DNA of 55,740 nt from Acidobacteriota bacterium (GTDB taxonomy: Bacteria > Acidobacteriota > Terriglobia > Bryobacterales > UBA6623), in assembly GCA_027624045.1 (NCBI GenBank), contig JAQBUE010000009.1, positions 1 through 55,740 of the forward strand, read 5' to 3'. The position numbers and the translations under genes were made by a program. The notes under the pieces were generated by a model. It searched no databases. It was not told the origin of the DNA and worked only from the letters and a program-made list of their open reading frames with translations. Of this stretch, positions 52,671 through 55,740 are shown piece by piece (within the stretch, counting starts at the first letter, position 1; each line of letters opens with the position of its first letter).

Positions 52671-53414
52671 ATGTACGATAACGCATCGCAACAGCTTGAA
52701 ACACCAACCGCCGAGCGAGACCGGCTGATCATCGAGCATTTGCCGCAAGTCAAGCTCATCGCGTCTCGCATTCATGACAAGGTGCCCAACAGCGTCTGCC
52801 TCGATGATCTGGTAAGCGCTGGTGTGCTTGGCCTCATAGATGCCGTTGACCACTTCGACCGCTCGATGAACTTCAAGCTGAAAACCTACGCGGAACACAA
52901 AATTCGCGGCGCGATCCTTGATAGTCTGCGCAGCCTTGACTGGGCGCCTCGCAATAAGCGCCGCAAGGCAAAGCAGATCGAACAGGCCATTTCAGCCGCC
53001 GAGAGGCAGCTTCAACGCGCACCGAGTGAAGAGGAAGTCGCCTCGCAGCTCGACATCAGCATGAAAGAGTACCATCGCTGGCTGGTCGAGACACGAGGTG
53101 TCAACCTGGCGCCCATCGCGCAGCCCGGCCGCGGAGATGGAGAATCGACCGATGTGCTGCGCTTTGTCTCGGATGAGGAAGACCATTGGCCCTCGAATCT
53201 ATTCGAGCGGTCGGAGTTGTCACGGCATGTGGCCGCCGCCATTGAGCTTCTGCCCGATGTCGAGCGTACGATCGTGTCGCTCTACTACAAGCAAGAGCTG
53301 ACGCTCCGCCAGATAGCGAAGGTGGTTCACCTGCACGAGACACGCGTGTCACAACTCAAGTCACAAGCGGTTCATCGCATGAGAGCGTCTCTGCGTGCCA
53401 AATGGCCCGCCTAG
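52671..53414 (+). CDS. fliA: Flagellar sigma factor FliA (sigma-28)
   Basis: 247 aa from the ATG at 52671, with AGGGTG upstream. Region 2 (NSVCLDDLVSAGVLGLIDAV, DHFDRSMNFKLKTYAEHKIR, GAILDSLRSLDWAPR) has the FliA/WhiG signature. Region 3 (EEEVASQLDISMKEYHRWLV) and region 4 (PDVERTIVSLYYKQELTLRQ, IAKVVHLHETRVSQLKSQAV) are complete. Expected to transcribe late genes (filament, motor, chemotaxis), none of which lie in the window. No sigma-28 promoter was found here. Confidence 0.94.
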   Translation: MYDNASQQLETPTAERDRLIIEHLPQVKLIASRIHDKVPNSVCLDDLVSAGVLGLIDAVDHFDRSMNFKLKTYAEHKIRGAILDSLRSLDWAPRNKRRKAKQIEQAISAAERQLQRAPSEEEVASQLDISMKEYHRWLVETRGVNLAPIAQPGRGDGESTDVLRFVSDEEDHWPSNLFERSELSRHVAAAIELLPDVERTIVSLYYKQELTLRQIAKVVHLHETRVSQLKSQAVHRMRASLRAKWPA

Positions 53415-53439
53415 GCGCGGCTTTACCTGCAACTAGACC

Positions 53440-54402
53440 ATGGACTCAAAACTCTCACAGGACGACATCGACCGACTCTTTCTCAAGTCGGACACAGCCC
53501 CGGTTCGCAAACACGGTGCCCCGCCCGCCCCCGCCTATGACTTTCGGCGGCCCGACCGCATCCCGAAGGAGCAGCTTCGATCCATCCACCTGATGCACGA
53601 CTTTCTGGCGCGCAATCTGGCCACATCGCTCGGCGCTTACCTGCGGGCTTACGTCACGGTCACGCTCGTGTCGGTCGAACAACTCTCATTCGGAGAGTTC
53701 CTGCAATATCTACCGACGCCCACCTGCCTTTCCATCATCGGCATGAGACCGATGGATGGCAACGGTGTCCTCGAGATGAGTCCTTCGGTTGTCTTCCCCG
53801 TGCTCGATATCCTTCTAGGGGGGACCGGACGGGGCGCTGAGGGAGAGCCGCGCGAGATCACCGAGATCGAGCGCAGCATCTTCGAGGGCGTCGTGCGCGT
53901 CGTGCTGCACGATCTCAAGGACGCCTGGAACAACGTAGCCAAAATCGACTTCACGGTCGAAGGCACCGAGACACAACCTCAGATGATGCAAATCCTGTCT
54001 CCCAATGAGGCCATCGTCGCCATTGGGTTTGAGGTCACGATGGGCGAGGCCCGCGGCATGATGAACCTCGGCATCCCGTCCATCCAGCTCAAGATGATGG
54101 GAGCAAAGTTCGACCAACAATGGTCCATGCGGCAGCGCCATGGCGATGCGGGAGGCAAGACCGTTATGGCCGCGCTGCTCCGCCGCATGCCCGTGGCGGT
54201 CGACATTCGGCTGGAGGGAGCAACGCTGAAAGTGCGGGAATTGTTGCGCCTCGCCCCCGACGACGTCGTCTCGCTCGATATCCCCCTCGGGCGTCCGGCC
54301 GAGATGCAACTCAACGGCTGCCGCAAGTTCTGGGGGCAGATTGTGGCGGCCGGCGGCGTGCGGGGTTTCCGCGTCGAGGAAAAGGTGCAAGAGCAGTGGT
54401 AG
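53440..54402 (+). CDS. fliM: Flagellar switch protein FliM
   Basis: 320 aa. N-terminal CheY-P binding motif LSQDDIDRLFLKS (usual LSQ-E-IDALL). FliM middle domain: LRSIHLMHDFLARNLATSLG, FGEFLQYLPTPTCLSIIGMR, FPVLDILLGGTGRGAEGEPR, EITEIERSIFEGVVRVVLHD. C-terminal SpoA domain: LRRMPVAVDIRLEGATLKVR, ELLRLAPDDVVSLDIPLGRP. It overlaps the 70-aa ORF by 7 nt. Confidence 0.96.
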   Translation: MDSKLSQDDIDRLFLKSDTAPVRKHGAPPAPAYDFRRPDRIPKEQLRSIHLMHDFLARNLATSLGAYLRAYVTVTLVSVEQLSFGEFLQYLPTPTCLSIIGMRPMDGNGVLEMSPSVVFPVLDILLGGTGRGAEGEPREITEIERSIFEGVVRVVLHDLKDAWNNVAKIDFTVEGTETQPQMMQILSPNEAIVAIGFEVTMGEARGMMNLGIPSIQLKMMGAKFDQQWSMRQRHGDAGGKTVMAALLRRMPVAVDIRLEGATLKVRELLRLAPDDVVSLDIPLGRPAEMQLNGCRKFWGQIVAAGGVRGFRVEEKVQEQW

Positions 54403-54608
54403 CCGGCTTTTTCGACCACCTGACGCTCGAAGCACGTCATGCGCCCGCCGTTGCTTCGCCGGGGTTGCTCGCCGCGTTAGTGTCAGGTACGCCCCAGGAT
54501 CACAGCGCCCAGTCCCTCACCGCTCCCGCGCCTCGTACCGGCAGGCCTTTCAAAAACATCGCCTTGCCACGTGATAAGAAGAGACCGCATGGGGCGGGCG
54601 GCTACTGA
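54396..54608 (+). CDS. Unrecognised 70-aa protein between fliM and the second fliN
   Basis: The track shows this frame only as the tail of a longer shadow ORF. GTG at 54396 overlaps the fliM stop (GTGGTAG), with AAGGTG 8 nt upstream. The TGA overlaps the next ATG as TGATG. Precise junctions at both ends argue for a real, coupled gene. The product starts VVAGFFDHLTLEARHAPAVA, has a Gly/Leu helix (SPGLLAALVSG), a polar middle and a basic end (FKNIALPRDKKRPHGAGG). No family is recognised; a small C-ring or export-associated partner is inferred from place only. Confidence 0.55.
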   Translation: MVAGFFDHLTLEARHAPAVASPGLLAALVSGTPQDHSAQSLTAPAPRTGRPFKNIALPRDKKRPHGAGGY

Positions 54609-55474
54609 TGAGCGCGACCTGGACCGATCAACGGCTTTCGAACTGGTTCGTTTCCGCGCTTGCCGATCAGCTCACCCAGGCGTTGCGCGAGGGACCCGGC
54701 GCAAGCAAGTTCGGTTCGGCGGAGCTGGTTCCCGGCGAACCTCGCGACGATGTTTGGAAGGCTTGGACCGATCCGGTGTGGTACGCGGTGCAGGCGGAGA
54801 TCAAGCAAGGCGCCACCCTATTCATCGGCTGCGCCCGGGACACGGCGCTACAACTAGGCGGCGCTGAACCGGGAGACGAATCCGGCACCGCGGCTACCGC
54901 TCTCACTGCATACGAGCAGCTTTTGAACGAGGCGGTTACTGTCGTTGATGCCGTCGTAGAGCACAAAACGGGGAAGCCCGCCCAGTTCCACGCTTTTCAT
55001 TCGGACGGTCATCCCAGCTTTGCCAGCCTCGGCCTCGAGTACCGCTTCCATCTCGGCGAAGCCACGCATCTGTTGGCCCTGGCGCCGAGCCCCGCCCTGC
55101 TTGACAGCGTCATCCTCGCCAAGCTGGCCGGTCTTGGCGAGTTGAAAATCGAGGGCGCCGGCGCGATGGGGACCGGTCACCTGGCCAACCAAAGTGAGTT
55201 GAGCCCCGCAGCCGCCGAAAACCTGCGGTTGCTCATGGATGTCGACCTAGACCTGTCGATCAGCTTTGGCAAGACACGCCTGCTCCTTAACGACGTCCTG
55301 AAGCTAGCTTCCGGGGCCGTTGTGGAATTGAACCGCTCGGCGAATGACGCAGTCGACGTGCTTGTCAATAACAGCATCGTTGCCCGCGGCGAAGTCGTCG
55401 TCATTGACGGCAATTATGGAGTTCGAGTGACCGAAGTCGTTAGTCAGACCGCCCTCATGAGGTCGGTTATGTGA
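54608..55474 (+). CDS. Second FliN-type switch protein with long N-terminal domain
   Basis: 288 aa. The C-terminal ~80 residues are a FliN/SpoA domain (LLMDVDLDLSISFGKTRLLL, NDVLKLASGAVVELNRSAND, AVDVLVNNSIVARGEVVVID, GNYGVRVTEV). The N-terminal ~200 residues are not a CheC/FliY phosphatase as far as I can see (no D/S-x3-E-x2-N pair), but their position resembles FliY or an extended FliN. Start overlaps the 70-aa ORF (TGATG). It may form a mixed C-ring with the short FliN. Confidence 0.85.
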   Translation: MSATWTDQRLSNWFVSALADQLTQALREGPGASKFGSAELVPGEPRDDVWKAWTDPVWYAVQAEIKQGATLFIGCARDTALQLGGAEPGDESGTAATALTAYEQLLNEAVTVVDAVVEHKTGKPAQFHAFHSDGHPSFASLGLEYRFHLGEATHLLALAPSPALLDSVILAKLAGLGELKIEGAGAMGTGHLANQSELSPAAAENLRLLMDVDLDLSISFGKTRLLLNDVLKLASGAVVELNRSANDAVDVLVNNSIVARGEVVVIDGNYGVRVTEVVSQTALMRSVM

Positions 55475-55598
55475 GTGCCCGCGGCAGCAGCCGTGAGAGC
55501 AATCGGGGCTGCACCAAGCGCCGTGATCGTCACTTCTCTCGTTCGGCCAATCTGCTACGGCGCGGCGCGCAGTCACGCCGATCTTTTCACGGCCCGCC
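55471..55598 (+). repeat. Dispersed repeat, copy B (after the second fliN)
   Basis: Starts on the GTGA overlapping the fliN2 stop. Core CTGCACCAAGCGCCGTGATC (55509-55528) and GTCACTTC to 55536, GGCAGCAGCCGTGA at 55483 and CTTTTCACGGCC at 55583-55594 match copy A in order and spacing. A 70-codon ORF (55471-55683) runs through it; I do not treat it as a gene on present evidence. The rest, to 55740, shows nothing else I can name. Confidence 0.65.
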
Positions 55599-55740
55599 GC
55601 GAGCGGCCGGCCTTGCGCCGCGCGATAACAGAAGGGGGAAAGGCAGTGTTCGAAACTGTATTTATCCCGCATTTCCAATTTGATTTCGTCATCCCGACCT
55701 TCCAGCGGCCTTCAGCGTCTTTATTCATAGGGGTTCAAGC

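Noticed and set aside
54120-54608. 162-aa plus-strand ORF starting inside fliM
   Set aside because: Its first 92 codons are a shadow of fliM; only the last 70 codons (54396-54608) are argued to be a gene.
1-55740. CRISPR array, tRNA or rRNA genes
   Set aside because: No regularly spaced direct repeats, no cloverleaf with a CCA-type acceptor and no rRNA-like blocks noticed on reading both strands.

Overview
The window is a GC-rich bacterial chromosome segment with short intergenic gaps and many 1-4 nt ATGA/GTGA/TGATG gene overlaps. The gene mix is a Hanks-type kinase with C-terminal PEGA domains, several Tat- or Sec-exported enzymes, a diheme-peroxidase-like cytochrome, hfq-hflX, adenylylation-type glutamine synthetase and a complete rod/ring/export flagellar block. 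It suggests a motile Gram-negative heterotroph. Acidobacteriota (Bryobacter/Solibacter-like) is my best guess, from gene content alone. P- and L-ring genes imply an outer membrane.

Region 1, 0-2.3 kb: two GTGA-coupled genes on the minus strand (a secreted proteasome-like Ntn-hydrolase candidate and an unknown 177-aa protein), REP-like hairpins, and a decayed REP-associated tyrosine transposase. Region 2, 2.3-18.6 kb: mostly housekeeping and metabolic genes: MFS transporter, hisS, an exported unknown, glnA, a GNAT protein, methylmalonyl-CoA epimerase coupled to a PhoX-like protein, proC, a sodium:solute symporter with a 36-aa membrane peptide and an FAD amine/amino-acid oxidase, an exported PIG-L deacetylase, nth, a YqaA-like membrane protein, and hflX. 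Region 3, 18.7-22.6 kb: hfq, then a glyoxylate/glycerate set (tartronate-semialdehyde-reductase-like, glyoxylate/hydroxypyruvate-reductase-like, glycerate 2-kinase). Region 4, 22.6-35.4 kb: cold-shock protein, PEGA kinase, an eroded stretch (N-truncated RoxA/CcpA-like cytochrome; frameshifted inactive M16 peptidase), a carbamoyltransferase, DUF899 protein, frameshifted YjbR, an exported serine hydrolase, an XRE regulator with a membrane partner and a clear palindromic operator/promoter, and a Tat-exported SelA-like PLP enzyme.

Region 5, 35.5-55.5 kb: flagellar genes in two divergent blocks. Leftward: flgF-flgG-flgA-flgH-flgI-flgJ (rod and rings). Rightward: fliK-flgD-flgE-fliN-fliO-fliP-fliQ-fliR-flhB-flhA-flhF-fliA-fliM-orf70-fliN2 (hook, export gate, sigma-28, switch). 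Unusual points are a minimal flgD, a very long fliK with an internal duplication, two FliN-type proteins, flhF without an adjacent flhG, an unrecognised 70-aa gene wedged by overlaps between fliM and the second fliN, and a dispersed ~130-bp repeat placed exactly after flhA and after the second fliN.

I see no rRNA, tRNA or CRISPR array. Four genes carry frameshifts, stops or truncations (transposase, M16, YjbR, cytochrome). Some of this may be assembly or sequencing error rather than biology. All family assignments come from reading the translated ORFs; no database search was run.
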